A stretch of 64,000 nt of DNA from the NCBI RefSeq assembly GCF_013177315.1, contig NZ_CP053661.1:496001-560000 (forward strand), written 5' to 3'. The stretch is from Thermoleptolyngbya sichuanensis A183 (GTDB taxonomy: Bacteria; Cyanobacteriota; Cyanobacteriia; Elainellales; Elainellaceae). Shown here piece after piece: positions 10,372 to 19,067 of the stretch. The number at the start of each line of letters is the position of its first letter. The stretch's first letter is position 1. Under the pieces are notes generated by a model. The model was not told the origin of the DNA. It was given only the letters and a program-made list of their open reading frames with translations, and made no database searches. The position numbers and the translations under genes were made by a program.

Positions 10372-10461
10372 AGGACTTAGACAGTCGGACAGTTTCTTGC
10401 GGGCGCAGCCCGCAAGAAACTGTCCAAAATCCAGCAAGCTTATCGCAAGTGCGTCAGTCCT
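10372..10461. mobile_element. 90-bp hairpin element, copy 1 (MITE-like)
   Basis: Copy of a 90-bp dispersed element also at 13719-13808 and, inverted, at 51848-51937. Ends are imperfect inverted repeats (AGGACTTAGACA against AGGACTGACGCA from the other strand). The centre is a perfect 18-bp stem with a 3-nt loop at 10387-10425. The tail GCTTATCGCAAGTGCG is shared with copy 2. No coding capacity. It could act as a terminator-like structure behind the acetyltransferase gene. Confidence 0.85.
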
Positions 10462-10512
10462 GATCTATATCTCCCTTCGATTAATCCTGCCTTTAAAACT
10501 GAGGTTTCCATC

Positions 10513-10725
10513 ATGGCGAAAACAATTTGGGTCAACGAGCAAATCGATCCCTCCGGTCTGGTTTACACCTGCATCGCCTGCTGCGACCAAACCCAGGCGC
10601 AAGAATGCCACCACTCCTTTGACAGCAACCTCACGCCAGAGCAAAAAGCCTCCGGCTGGATTGCCCGCCTCCGTACCGTAGACACCTGGGAAGAAGTGCC
10701 CGTCAACGCGCTCAAGCTGGATTAG
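10513..10725 (+). CDS. small conserved-looking protein, unknown
   Basis: 70-residue soluble protein beginning MAKTIWVNEQIDPSGLVYTC. It has four cysteines and paired histidines in TCIACCDQTQAQECHHSFD, which could bind a metal or form a redox pair, but no known family is recognised. Codon use resembles neighbours and the frame stands alone in this interval. It lies 51 bp after a 90-bp hairpin element and is convergent with the PsiE-like gene. Confidence 0.6.
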   Translation: MAKTIWVNEQIDPSGLVYTCIACCDQTQAQECHHSFDSNLTPEQKASGWIARLRTVDTWEEVPVNALKLD

Positions 10726-10830
10726 TCCAAAATTTGAGCAATCCAAAATCGCAAACCCAGCTCGCAAACCCAAATCGCAAACCCAAATCGCGAATCAAGA
10801 CAGGTCTCTGCAAATCGCTATGATCTGCCG

Positions 10831-11316
10831 CTAGCGTTCGCCCGTATGGTTGCCAGATCGCACGATCAGATAGCTAATCGCCAGCGCCAAAATAGCTGCC
10901 CCTAGACCGATGAGGTCTAGCCCGCCGGCCTGCTTGGAATCAAAAATAATGATTTTCCGCGCCACTGCGGTCAATGAGGTGACGATCACCAACTCCAACT
11001 GCACCCGCGCCGTCTGCTTTTCCAGGTAGGCGGTGATGTTTTCCAGCACCTCCAGCGCAATCAGCACATTCAGAAACAGTCCGAAAATCTCGATCAGCGT
11101 CGTGGTGAAAAAGCCGTAGGGCGGATTCGATAGCTCCGTTGCTAGGAATCGGGCCAAGTCGGCGATCGCCACCACCAGCACCACAATCATCGCCAGCGAC
11201 AAAATCTTGGCAATCAGCACCTCAAACCCCTTCAGAAAGCCCAAAAAGCTTTCATCGCTGAGGTTTCTAGCCGTTCGTCGCGTCAGCGATCGGAGAAAAT
11301 TTCGGAACGTCGCCAT
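10831..11316 (-). CDS. PsiE-like membrane protein
   Basis: 161-residue integral membrane protein of the phosphate-starvation-inducible PsiE family. Helices near residues 28-50 (AKILSLAMIVVLVVAIADL), 68-85 and 132-152; the family signature LEVLENITAYLEKQ followed by VQLELVIVTSLTAVARKIIIFD is clear. ATG 11316 (MATFRNFL) is preferred; a longer frame to 11367 adds 17 hydrophobic residues without a conserved start. Function of the family is unknown. Its gene is divergent from ndhD across a 670-bp spacer. Confidence 0.85.
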   Translation of the reverse strand: MATFRNFLRSLTRRTARNLSDESFLGFLKGFEVLIAKILSLAMIVVLVVAIADLARFLATELSNPPYGFFTTTLIEIFGLFLNVLIALEVLENITAYLEKQTARVQLELVIVTSLTAVARKIIIFDSKQAGGLDLIGLGAAILALAISYLIVRSGNHTGER

Positions 11317-11988
11317 AAGCAGGTGAAGGATAAAAATGCCAGAGACAGAAGTGAGCCAGAGCATCAAGCCCGCAAAAGTGCCAAAAGCAGCCGATAGCCC
11401 CCAAAGCAGGATTCCAGTCCAAGTTTCAGCGTCCTGAACAGCTCGAGTTCACTAAACGGGCGAACCCAGTGGGTCAGCAGCAGAACAATTGTCCCAAAAT
11501 TGTAAAGATTTCGTTACAAACTGCAAAGCCGAGCCATCATATTGAATGGATCGAGTGGAAATTGAGCAAGCTCGCGCTAGAGCAGGCTGGATTTCTATAC
11601 CGAACCATGAAAAAGTCTAGATTTCGTTACAAATAGGGGTCAATGTTTACCAAACTTAATAATCCTGGGCTATCCTAGACAAGTAAGCATAAATTCTTAG
11701 CAACTTCAATATCGACCTCATGATATCAGCTTGGTCTGTAGAGGAGAAGGTGACTGGAGCCGCGAAGTGTCGTAAGCTGCACGCCCTAGGAGAGAAGTCA
11801 TCCATGATCCCCAAAGTTGGGTTAAGCGGATTGCTTTCCCTCTCTGCCTCTCACTTCAGAATTGGGTATCCCATTTCACAGGCTAAGCACGGGCTACGAC
11901 TTGTTAACACGCCGGATTCTTTAAAACTCTTCAAATCCCTTCCTGTAGCTCGAAATCCCTTCACATCGCAGTCTTTGGGTAAGCTCCC
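11317..11988. other. divergent spacer with a 15-bp direct repeat
   Basis: No gene supported. AGATTTCGTTACAAA occurs twice on the plus strand, at 11506-11520 and 11619-11633. Each contains GTTACAAA, which fits the half-site of the cyanobacterial RpaB/HLR1 box, but the second half-site is absent, so regulation is only a suggestion. Promoters for ndhD and the PsiE-like gene must lie here. Confidence 0.5.
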
Positions 11989-13596
11989 ATGATGAGTACT
12001 CAATTTCCTTGGCTGACCGCTCTAATCCTGTTTCCGCTGGTCGCGTCCTTGCCGATTCCGCTCCTGCCCAACAAGTACGGCAAGACTGTCCGCTGGTACT
12101 CTCTCAGCGTTGGATTAGCTGAGTTTTCGCTGATGATCTACGCCTTCTGGAAGCACTACGACCTCCAGAACTCAGCCTATCAACTGGTCGAAGATTACAA
12201 CTGGATTCCCCAAATTGGTTTGCACTGGTCGCTTGCGGTCGATGGGCTGTCGATGCCGCTGGTGCTGCTGTCGGGTCTGGTGACCACGCTGGCGATCCTT
12301 GCCTCCTGGCAGATCAAGGACAAACCGCGCCTGTTCTATGTGTTGATGCTGGTGATGTATAGCGCCCAGATTGGCGTGTTCACGGCTCAAGATGCGCTGC
12401 TGTTCTTCTTTATGTGGGAACTGGAACTGGTGCCCGTTTACCTGCTAATTGCCAACTGGGGCGGCCAGCGGCGCATGTATGCGGCGACCAAGTTCATTCT
12501 CTACACGGCGGCCGGCTCGATTTTCATCCTGGTGGCGGCCTTGGCAATGGCCTTCTACGGCGGCGACTTTACCTTCAATCTGGCAGAACTAGGGCTGAAA
12601 GACTATTCGCTGAGCTTTGAACTGCTGATGTATGGGGCGCTGCTGGTGGCTTTTGGCATGAAACTGCCGATCTTCCCGCTGCATACTTGGCTGCCGGATG
12701 CCCACAGCGAAGCGCCCGCGCCCGTGTCGATGGTGCTGGCTGGCGTGCTGCTAAAAATGGCAGGCTACGCGCTGATCCGCTTCAATATCGAAATGTTGCC
12801 CAATGCCCATGCCTACTTTGCGCCGATTTTGGCGGTGCTGGGCGTGGTCAACATTATCTATGCGTCGCTGACGGCGTTTGCTCAGAACAACCTGAAGCGG
12901 CGGATGGCTTATTCCTCCGTTGCCCACATGGGATTTGTCTTGATTGGGATTGCTGCCTTTACTGACTTGGGCATGAGCGGCGCTCTGCTGCAAATGGTGT
13001 CTCACGGGCTGATTGCGGCGGCGCTGTTCTTCCTGTCAGGGGTGACCTACGAGCGGACGCATACGCTGATGATGGATAAGCTGGGCGGCATGGCCAAGCA
13101 GATGCCGACGACCTTTGCGCTGTTTACGGCTGGCTCGATGGCCTCGCTGGCGCTGCCCGGCATGAGCGGCTTTGTGGGTGAACTGACCATTTTCCTGGGA
13201 TTCTCCAGCAGCGAAGCCTATAACCCTGCATTTAAGGCGGTGATCGTGATGCTGGCGGCAGTGGGCGTGCTCCTGTCGCCAATTTACCTGCTGTCGATGC
13301 TGCGGACGGTGTTTTATGGTGCAGAGAGCAAAGAGCTGGCTGGTATTCGGTTGACGGATGCGAAGCCCAGGGAGGCATTTATCGCGCTGTGCCTGCTAGT
13401 GCCCATTATTGGCATCGGTGTGTATCCCAAGCTGGCGACCCAGACCTATGACGCGAAGACGGTGGCGGTCGTCTCGCAGGCGCGGCAGGTGTTACCGATG
13501 GTGGCCCAGCAGCCTTGGCTGGATCTGAAGGTGCCTTTTGCTGCGCCGATGATCGTGGGCACAGAGGCGAAAGATTTGGCTGCTGCGATGAAGTAG
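11989..13596 (+). CDS. ndhD: NAD(P)H-quinone oxidoreductase subunit 4 (NdhD)
   Basis: Proton-pumping antiporter-like membrane subunit of the photosynthetic NDH-1 complex in the thylakoid. About 14 helices over 535 residues. Conserved features: the membrane Glu in [15 protein letters not shown], the Lys-bearing helix [38 protein letters not shown], and [14 protein letters not shown]. Size and sequence fit NdhD1/NdhD2 (respiration and cyclic flow) rather than the CO2-uptake NdhD3/D4, but I cannot separate D1 from D2. No ndhF is adjacent. A terminator hairpin follows at 13688. The start could also be the ATG three bases downstream. Confidence 0.95.
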   Translation: MMSTQFPWLTALILFPLVASLPIPLLPNKYGKTVRWYSLSVGLAEFSLMIYAFWKHYDLQNSAYQLVEDYNWIPQIGLHWSLAVDGLSMPLVLLSGLVTTLAILASWQIKDKPRLFYVLMLVMYSAQIGVFTAQDALLFFFMWELELVPVYLLIANWGGQRRMYAATKFILYTAAGSIFILVAALAMAFYGGDFTFNLAELGLKDYSLSFELLMYGALLVAFGMKLPIFPLHTWLPDAHSEAPAPVSMVLAGVLLKMAGYALIRFNIEMLPNAHAYFAPILAVLGVVNIIYASLTAFAQNNLKRRMAYSSVAHMGFVLIGIAAFTDLGMSGALLQMVSHGLIAAALFFLSGVTYERTHTLMMDKLGGMAKQMPTTFALFTAGSMASLALPGMSGFVGELTIFLGFSSSEAYNPAFKAVIVMLAAVGVLLSPIYLLSMLRTVFYGAESKELAGIRLTDAKPREAFIALCLLVPIIGIGVYPKLATQTYDAKTVAVVSQARQVLPMVAQQPWLDLKVPFAAPMIVGTEAKDLAAAMK

Positions 13597-13687
13597 CGGC
13601 GGCCGACAAGTTTCATCCAGGGGCGATCGCGCTTGATTGTCTTGCGTTGAGTCTTCTCTGGGTGATGCGATCGAAGCGAATGGCCAG

Positions 13688-13712
13688 GAGGGAGGTGACT
13701 CCCTCTTTTTTT
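13688..13712 (+). terminator. Rho-independent terminator after ndhD
   Basis: Stem GAGGGAG (13688-13694), loop GTGA, complement CTCCCTC (13699-13705), then seven T residues (13706-13712). It lies about 90 bp past the ndhD stop. Confidence 0.85.
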
Positions 13713-13718
13713 AGTTTT

Positions 13719-13808
13719 AGGATTTACGCAGTTGGACAATTGCTCGCGGGCGCAGCCCGCGAGCAATTGTCCAAAACCCAGAAAGCTTATCGCAAGTGCG
13801 TAAGTCTT
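13719..13808. mobile_element. 90-bp hairpin element, copy 2 (MITE-like)
   Basis: Same length and layout as the element at 10372. Ends AGGATTTACGCA and, from the other strand, AAGACTTACGCA. The perfect 18-bp stem with GCA loop is at 13734-13772. Compared with copy 1 the stem differs at three positions, each with the matching change on the other arm. It sits just after the ndhD terminator. Confidence 0.87.
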
Positions 13809-13942
13809 GAGTTTTTAATTCTGTGTCTAGAGACCACTTAACCATTTGATAATGAGTCAGATGGGTTCCCTTAACCAGGGGATCTGGAGAGTTCGAGTAT
13901 CCTGACAGAAAGTGGGATAAACCTGACCTGAAGGCAAGTGAG

Positions 13943-14656
13943 ATGGCAGCGCTGATTGACTTGGTAATGAAAGGTGGCCCCGTGATGATCCCGATTGTGG
14001 GGTTTTCGGTGGCAACGGTTGCCTGCGGGCTGGAGCGAGCTTGGTATTGGTATCGCCTGCTGACTCAGGAAAATCAGGTGGTGCAGGATGTGCTAGAAGC
14101 CGCCCGCCACGATTTATCTGAAGCGGAGGCGATCGCCGAACAGTCCCAGGATGTTCCGATTGGGCGCTTTCTGCTAGCTCCGCTGCGGCTGCGGCAGCCT
14201 TCACCAGAAACGTTCCGACTGGCGATGGAGGCGGCGGGCGATCGCGAGTTTGCCGAAATGCGAAAAGGCGACAAGCTGCTGGAAACTACCATTGCCGTAT
14301 CGCCGCTGCTGGGGCTGCTGGGCACGGTGACGGGCTTGATCAACACCTTTAATAACTTAAATATTGGTGGCGGGGGCGGCGAAGGTACGTCGGCTCAGGC
14401 AACCCGTGCGGCGGCAGGGATCGGGGAGGCGCTGATCACGACGGCGGCGGGGATGGTGGTTGCCATTATGGCGCTGCTGATTTTTCGGCTGCTGGTGTCG
14501 CTTCAGGCGCGGCAGATGGACTATTTTTCGGCGGCGGGCAGTGAGCTAGAGCTAATCTATCGCCAGTTCTGGGATGAGTCGGAACTGGAGGATGAAGAAG
14601 TGCTGGAGGCGATCGCCCCTGGTGGCCGCAATCCCCTTGGCATTGAGCGACGCTAG
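13943..14656 (+). CDS. exbB: MotA/TolQ/ExbB proton channel family protein
   Basis: Inner-membrane proton-channel subunit that, with ExbD, energises outer-membrane transport via a TonB-like protein. 237 residues: a first helix near 10-30 (GGPVMIPIVGFSVATVACGL), a cytoplasmic stretch, then the diagnostic helices TTIAVSPLLGLLGTVTGLI and AGIGEALITTAAGMVVAIMALLIF. Two exbD genes follow on the same strand, the first 21 bp away. No tonB or TonB-dependent receptor is visible here, so the transported substrate (iron is typical) is not shown. Confidence 0.93.
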   Translation: MAALIDLVMKGGPVMIPIVGFSVATVACGLERAWYWYRLLTQENQVVQDVLEAARHDLSEAEAIAEQSQDVPIGRFLLAPLRLRQPSPETFRLAMEAAGDREFAEMRKGDKLLETTIAVSPLLGLLGTVTGLINTFNNLNIGGGGGEGTSAQATRAAAGIGEALITTAAGMVVAIMALLIFRLLVSLQARQMDYFSAAGSELELIYRQFWDESELEDEEVLEAIAPGGRNPLGIERR

Positions 14657-14677
14657 GGCAGCGCAGCGAGGGCAACC

Positions 14678-15103
14678 ATGCGGTTCAAACAGCGTTCCTA
14701 TGGCACACCGCCGCCGATCAACCTGACCCCCATGCTCAACGTGATGATGGGCATCCTGGCCTTTTTCGTCATGATTACCATGCTGCTTTCCGAAGAGCAG
14801 GGCGTTTCCGTCATTCTGCCACCCACGGAAGACACGCCGCCGCCCACCGAGCTAGAGGAGCCGCCGGAGCCGCTGCTGGTGACGCTAACTGCCCAACGGC
14901 AGTTGTTAATCGAGGGCGAACCCGTTCCCGGAAACCAGTGGCAGGGGCCCGTGCAGGTCTATTTGCGGGCAAACCCCAAGGGATTCGTGATTTTGCAAGC
15001 CGATCGCCGCTTGCCCTACGAGCAGGTCGTGCAAACCCTAGCGGAGATGAAGCAAGTGGGGGGCGATCGCATTTCGCTGTCCATTGATCCGCCCAGTCCT
15101 TAG
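14678..15103 (+). CDS. exbD: ExbD/TolR family protein, first copy
   Basis: Single-span membrane protein with periplasmic domain, partner of the upstream ExbB. 141 residues: INLTPMLNVMMGILAFFVMIT forms the helix. The position before NVMMG, where the proton-carrying Asp normally stands (LTPMLDVM), is Leu-Asn here, so the family's key Asp appears replaced by Asn. The C-terminal ExbD fold ends VGGDRISLSID. A proline/glutamate-rich stretch lies near residues 48-68. It is separated from the second exbD by a 236-bp repeat-bordered insert. Confidence 0.9.
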   Translation: MRFKQRSYGTPPPINLTPMLNVMMGILAFFVMITMLLSEEQGVSVILPPTEDTPPPTELEEPPEPLLVTLTAQRQLLIEGEPVPGNQWQGPVQVYLRANPKGFVILQADRRLPYEQVVQTLAEMKQVGGDRISLSIDPPSP

Positions 15104-15105
15104 GG

Positions 15106-15341
15106 CTACTATGTACACACAAGTTTTCTATGCTTGAGCGGCGATGCTTTGATCCCCCCTTAGCCCCCCCTTGAGCAAGGGGGGGAACCGATCTCCCCTA
15201 GCCCCCCTTGAGCAAGGGGGGAACTCATCCCAGAGTGACCCGGAGCAGGGGGAGCCGGATCGGAAGTCCCCTTTGATAAGGGGGATTTAGGGGGATCTTT
15301 CGGAGCCTGACGCAAAAAATCGAGATGCGTGTACACAGTAG
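15106..15341. mobile_element. putative 236-bp inverted-repeat element between exbD genes
   Basis: Left end CTACTATGTACACACA (15106-15121) and right end, read on the other strand, CTACTGTGTACACGCA (15341-15326) match at 14 of 16 bases. Inside are three G/C-run blocks of the type CCCCTTGAGCAAGGGG, two as near-repeats about 43 bp apart and one degenerate. No coding capacity. It starts two bases after the first exbD stop. Confidence 0.6.
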
Positions 15342-15385
15342 GTTCTCGAGATTCTTGAGAGAATAGATGGCAAGGTGAGAAACCG

Positions 15386-15808
15386 ATGAAGTTCAGAAGC
15401 CAGCAAAATCAACTGCCAGAGGTCGATCTAGTGCCGATGATGGACGTGCTGATGAGCGTCCTGACGTTTTTCATCATCATTTCCATGACGCTGACTGGGC
15501 AGCAGGTGATGAACATTACCCTGCCCGACGCAGAGGGCGGCAGCAACCCCATGACCTCAGAGGAGGGCAAGAAAGTGCCCACCCTGCTGGTGGGACTTAA
15601 TGCCCAGCGGCAACTGGTGATGAATAACGCGCCTGTGCCCGAAGCCCAAGTGATTACGAGTGTTCAGGACTTTTTGGTGAAAAACCCGGCAGGCGTGGTA
15701 ATCCTCAAAGCGGACAAGGGGCTGACCTATAACGATGTGGCGCGGGTGTTGGAACTGCTGCGGGACATCGGGGGCGATCGCATTTCCCTGGGCATCAGCG
15801 GCAGCTAA
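15386..15808 (+). CDS. exbD: ExbD/TolR family protein, second copy
   Basis: 140-residue ExbD paralogue: VDLVPMMDVLMSVLTFFIIIS is the membrane helix and keeps the conserved Asp (MMDVL) that carries protons. The periplasmic domain ends IGGDRISLGIS, closely like the first copy. With ExbB it should make a functional channel; the first copy has Asn at the equivalent place, so the two copies may be non-equivalent. Convergent with the DUF1400 gene, 16 bp away. Confidence 0.92.
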   Translation: MKFRSQQNQLPEVDLVPMMDVLMSVLTFFIIISMTLTGQQVMNITLPDAEGGSNPMTSEEGKKVPTLLVGLNAQRQLVMNNAPVPEAQVITSVQDFLVKNPAGVVILKADKGLTYNDVARVLELLRDIGGDRISLGISGS

Positions 15809-15824
15809 TTGCAGCTAATTCCGG

Positions 15825-16526
15825 CTAATTGCAGTACGTGGCTGCACCCCCATCTGCATTCCTCGTAGAGGCTGGATCGTTGCCCCCGCCCCCTGCTGCA
15901 TTGCGCTCACAGTCGCAAAACAGCCCTGGCAGTAGGTTTTCTAGCCCTCTGGCAATGCCCTCAAGGTTTCCACCAGACTCCGCTATCAGGTTTTGCACGT
16001 CCCGTGCGGTCCGCATCAGCCCTAGCCCATCGATGTGTAATTCCCGCGTGGGATAGTTTTCCAGGATTTCCAGCATCGAAACTCGGTTATCGTCCGCTGC
16101 CGACAGCACCACCGCTGCCCGCATTGCTTGCAGGCTGGCTTCCTTGCTGCTGGGACTGATGATTTGCCCCAACTGATATAGTGCAAATTCACCCGGCAGC
16201 GAGTTCAGGATCTGATCGGCAAACTCCAGCGGCAAAGGTACTTGCTGAGTGAGGAGCGATCGCACGGTAGACGGCTTCACGCCTGCCGTATTCAAATACC
16301 AGCGCAGCTTGCGAGACGGCTGCCCGGTTTCTGCCAGCGTCTGAAACTCGGTAATCGAGAACGAGCGGCTGAGGGGGCCAAAGTTGACCACTACGGACTC
16401 GGCAGCAAGGGCGGGCGCAGTAGCCCCCAGCACGCCCACTCCCAGCCCCAGGACAACGCCTGCAAAAGCTCTCTGAACTACATTCGACCGCCGCACCCTA
16501 CCCAGGCGTGAAATCCAAGCGCTCAT
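15825..16526 (-). CDS. secreted DUF1400 protein
   Basis: 233 residues with a signal peptide (AGVVLGLGVGVLGATAPALA then AES). The mature part is a DUF1400 domain, the module usually found N-terminal to an alpha/beta hydrolase in cyanobacteria: VVVNFGPLSRSFSITEFQ, LLTQQVPLPLEFADQILNS, AADDNRVSMLEILENYP. No hydrolase domain follows. AGGAG lies about five bases upstream of the ATG. The C-terminus has two cysteines (FCDCE) and a Gly/Asn-rich tail. It forms a tandem pair with the next gene upstream. Confidence 0.85.
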   Translation of the reverse strand: MSAWISRLGRVRRSNVVQRAFAGVVLGLGVGVLGATAPALAAESVVVNFGPLSRSFSITEFQTLAETGQPSRKLRWYLNTAGVKPSTVRSLLTQQVPLPLEFADQILNSLPGEFALYQLGQIISPSSKEASLQAMRAAVVLSAADDNRVSMLEILENYPTRELHIDGLGLMRTARDVQNLIAESGGNLEGIARGLENLLPGLFCDCERNAAGGGGNDPASTRNADGGAATYCN

Positions 16527-16552
16527 CCAATGCTCCTAAAGCGTGTCAAACA

Positions 16553-17233
16553 CTACTGACCCAAACGCGGCAGCCTTCTAGCAGCTTGTCGCGCGGGAGG
16601 TGGCTCGGCGGCCGCATCACAGTCGCAAATTAGATTTTGGATGCTGCCCCGAATCAGGTCAAAAAATGGGCCGAATCGCTCCACCAAAGAGGCGACCTCA
16701 TTATAGGTCTGCTGCAAGCCGCGCACGTCTACCTGCACTTCGTCTTCGGGATACTTTTTCAAGACCTCTAGCAGAGAAATCCGATTGTCGTCTTGGTAGG
16801 AGGCGATGAGCGCGTCTCGTAGGGGCTGGGACGCGCTGCGGCGGCTGCGACTTTCGGTTCTCAAGACTTGCTCCAGCCGCGACAGCACAAACTCACCCGT
16901 TCTGCCCCGCAGGGCCTGCCGAAACAGGCGATCGCTCACTTCCACTTCATGGGTCAGCGCTCGGCGGGCCTGGGTTTGCACTTCAGGGCTGACCCCCAAA
17001 AATTCGCTGAGTTGGTCGGTGGCAATTCCCGTGCGAGCGTAGATTTCTAACACAGAAATGGGCACCCGCACCCGGGTTTGGTCAAAGATCAGCACGACGC
17101 GCCTGGCCGCGTGAGCCGGGTGAGCCATGCCCAGCGAAGCCAGCCCAACGCTGAGTCCGAGCAACAGGCGCACACCCCAGCGACGAAGCGGAGACGGGCG
17201 CTTGGAAGGGGAAGATGGAGGATAGAACTGCAT
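16553..17233 (-). CDS. secreted DUF1400 protein, paralogue
   Basis: 226 residues from ATG 17233 (MQFYPPSS). Signal peptide RWGVRLLLGLSVGLASLGMA ending AHPAHA. DUF1400 domain: VVLIFDQTRVRVPISVLEIY, LFRQALRGRTGEFVLSRLEQ, YQDDNRISLLEVLKKYPED. The end ICDCDAAAEPP mirrors the CDC motif of the neighbour, so the pair arose by duplication. A longer frame reaching a TTG at 17320 would add a repetitive EKPREKSREKPR stretch encoded by short direct repeats; I regard it as untranslated. 26 bp separate the two genes, likely one operon. Confidence 0.83.
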   Translation of the reverse strand: MQFYPPSSPSKRPSPLRRWGVRLLLGLSVGLASLGMAHPAHAARRVVLIFDQTRVRVPISVLEIYARTGIATDQLSEFLGVSPEVQTQARRALTHEVEVSDRLFRQALRGRTGEFVLSRLEQVLRTESRSRRSASQPLRDALIASYQDDNRISLLEVLKKYPEDEVQVDVRGLQQTYNEVASLVERFGPFFDLIRGSIQNLICDCDAAAEPPPARQAARRLPRLGQ

Positions 17234-17523
17234 AGCGGCTGTTGTGAAGGGTCGCGTGTACTGTCGTGGTTTCTCTCGCGATTTCTCTCGCGGTTTCTCT
17301 GACGATCGCACGCCGGCCAATGTTTCAACAAACTCCGGTAGGATGATAGCGGCGATTCTAGGTGTGATTCAAGCGTGATTCAAGGGCAGCCCTGTAAAAA
17401 GCGTCCGAGGGAAGCAGCACTAAGAATCGTACTGCTCAATCTTACGCGCCAACGGCTGCTCATTGACCAACTTGTTGCTCCTTATTGATCAATATTGACC
17501 AACTCTCTGTACAGGTCGTTTCT

Positions 17524-18327
17524 ATGGGATTTTCTATTATCCAGGTTGATGCCTTTACCGCAGCGCCCTTTGCGGGCAATCCGGCCGCGGTGTGTGTGCT
17601 GCCTTCGCCCCAGCCAGACGAGTGGATGCAGGCGGTCGCCCGCGAGATGAACCTGTCGGAAACGGCGTTTTTGCTACCAGAGGCAGACGGCTATCAGCTA
17701 CGCTGGTTTACGCCTGCAGTGGAGGTGGCGCTGTGTGGCCATGCGACGCTGGCTAGTGCCCATGTGCTGTGGCGTGAGGGATATTTGCCTGCCGGGGCGA
17801 TCGCCCGCTTCCATACCCTCAGCGGCCTGCTCACCGCTACCCAGCAGGGCGACTGGATCGAGCTAGATTTTCCGGCGAAGCGATGCGCCCCCATTGACCC
17901 ACCGGCGGGGCTGCTAGAGGCGCTGGGCCTAGAACGGGGAACTGGGGCGATCGCCGTTAGCAAAAACCAGTTTGATTACTTGGTTGAGGTTACATCTCCA
18001 GAGATCGTGCGTCAGCTTGGGCCCGATTTTACTCGCCTGCGGACCTTGCCCGTGCGGGGCGTGATCGTCACGAGTCGCGCCGAAGTAGACTCCGAGTATG
18101 ACTTTATCTCACGCTTTTTTGCCCCCGGCTCTGGTGTGGATGAAGACCCGGTGACGGGTTCCGCCCACTGCGCCCTGGCTCCCTACTGGGGCGATCGCCT
18201 GAGTAAGGATACGTTTCTTGCCTATCAGGCTTCGGCGCGGGGTGGCGTGGTGAAGGCGCGGCTGGCAGGTGATCGGGTGTTTTTGGGGGGGCAAGCGGTG
18301 ACGGTGCTGCGGGGTGAGTTGATTTAG
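17524..18327 (+). CDS. PhzF family protein
   Basis: 267-residue member of the PhzF isomerase family (diaminopimelate-epimerase fold). Seen: IIQVDAFTAAPFAGNPAAVCVL at the start, catalytic Glu in MNLSETAFL, LRWFTPAVEVALCGHATLAS, and RFFAPGSGVDEDPVTGSAHC in the second half. These are the family's signatures; most members have unknown substrates, so no phenazine pathway is implied. ATG 17524 gives the family N-terminus. The gene stands alone, divergent from the DUF1400 pair. Confidence 0.92.
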   Translation: MGFSIIQVDAFTAAPFAGNPAAVCVLPSPQPDEWMQAVAREMNLSETAFLLPEADGYQLRWFTPAVEVALCGHATLASAHVLWREGYLPAGAIARFHTLSGLLTATQQGDWIELDFPAKRCAPIDPPAGLLEALGLERGTGAIAVSKNQFDYLVEVTSPEIVRQLGPDFTRLRTLPVRGVIVTSRAEVDSEYDFISRFFAPGSGVDEDPVTGSAHCALAPYWGDRLSKDTFLAYQASARGGVVKARLAGDRVFLGGQAVTVLRGELI

Positions 18328-18404
18328 GATGAAGCGATCGCAGGATCACGAGCAGGACGACCCGCCAAAATTCACAGCCTCAAAGCTAAACTCCAAAACC
18401 TGGT

Positions 18405-18998
18405 CTATCGTTTCCGTTGCCAAAGCCAAACCCCCAAGGCGATCGCCAGTCCCCCCAGAACCAGCTTGGACACCGGGCCGAGATATTGTTCGACCTGTTC
18501 GTAGTTATCGCCCAGCAGAAACCCGACATAGGTCAGCAGCAGTGTCCAGATCAGCGTCCCCGCAGTGGAATAGAGCAGGAAGGGGAGAAAGCTCATGCGG
18601 CCCAAACCCGCAGGCAGGGAAATCAGCGTCCGCACGCCTGGAACCAGCCGCCCAAAAAACACCGCCCGCTTGCCATATCGGTTAAACCAGGCGATCGCCT
18701 GCTGGATATCTTGCCCGGAAATCGCCAGCCACTTGCCGTAGCGATCGGCCAGCCGCATCAGCCGCCGTTCGCTAACGAGTTGACCAATCTCATACCACAG
18801 CACAGCGCCCAGCACCGTCCCCGCCACCCCTGCCGCCACTGCGGGCGCAAACTGCATCTTGCCCTGCGCCACGGTAAATCCTGCCAGCGGCATGATTAGC
18901 TCCGATGGAATCGGCGGAAACACATTTTCCAGAAACATCAGCAGCCCAATGCCCCAATAGCCCAGGGCTTCCATCGTCCGCGTCACCCACTCTGCCAT
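18405..18998 (-). CDS. DedA/SNARE-associated family membrane protein
   Basis: 197-residue polytopic membrane protein. Motifs: FLENVFPPIPSELIMPLAGF near the start, the conserved FNRYGKRAVFFGRLVPGVRTLISLPAG amphipathic region with Arg residues, and a last helix near 170-192. DedA proteins are implicated in undecaprenyl-phosphate or phospholipid flipping at the inner membrane. A purine-rich ribosome site (GGAGCAGGGA) precedes the ATG. Confidence 0.92.
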   Translation of the reverse strand: MAEWVTRTMEALGYWGIGLLMFLENVFPPIPSELIMPLAGFTVAQGKMQFAPAVAAGVAGTVLGAVLWYEIGQLVSERRLMRLADRYGKWLAISGQDIQQAIAWFNRYGKRAVFFGRLVPGVRTLISLPAGLGRMSFLPFLLYSTAGTLIWTLLLTYVGFLLGDNYEQVEQYLGPVSKLVLGGLAIALGVWLWQRKR

Positions 18999-19067
18999 TC
19001 CCTGCTCCGCATTCCTGTGCTGATTTCGTAGGACTTGACCTGAGACTTGACCCGGATGACGGCAGGA

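Noticed and set aside
11720..11992. 90-codon plus-strand frame before ndhD
   Set aside because: Overlaps the ndhD start, no recognisable sequence, probably leader.
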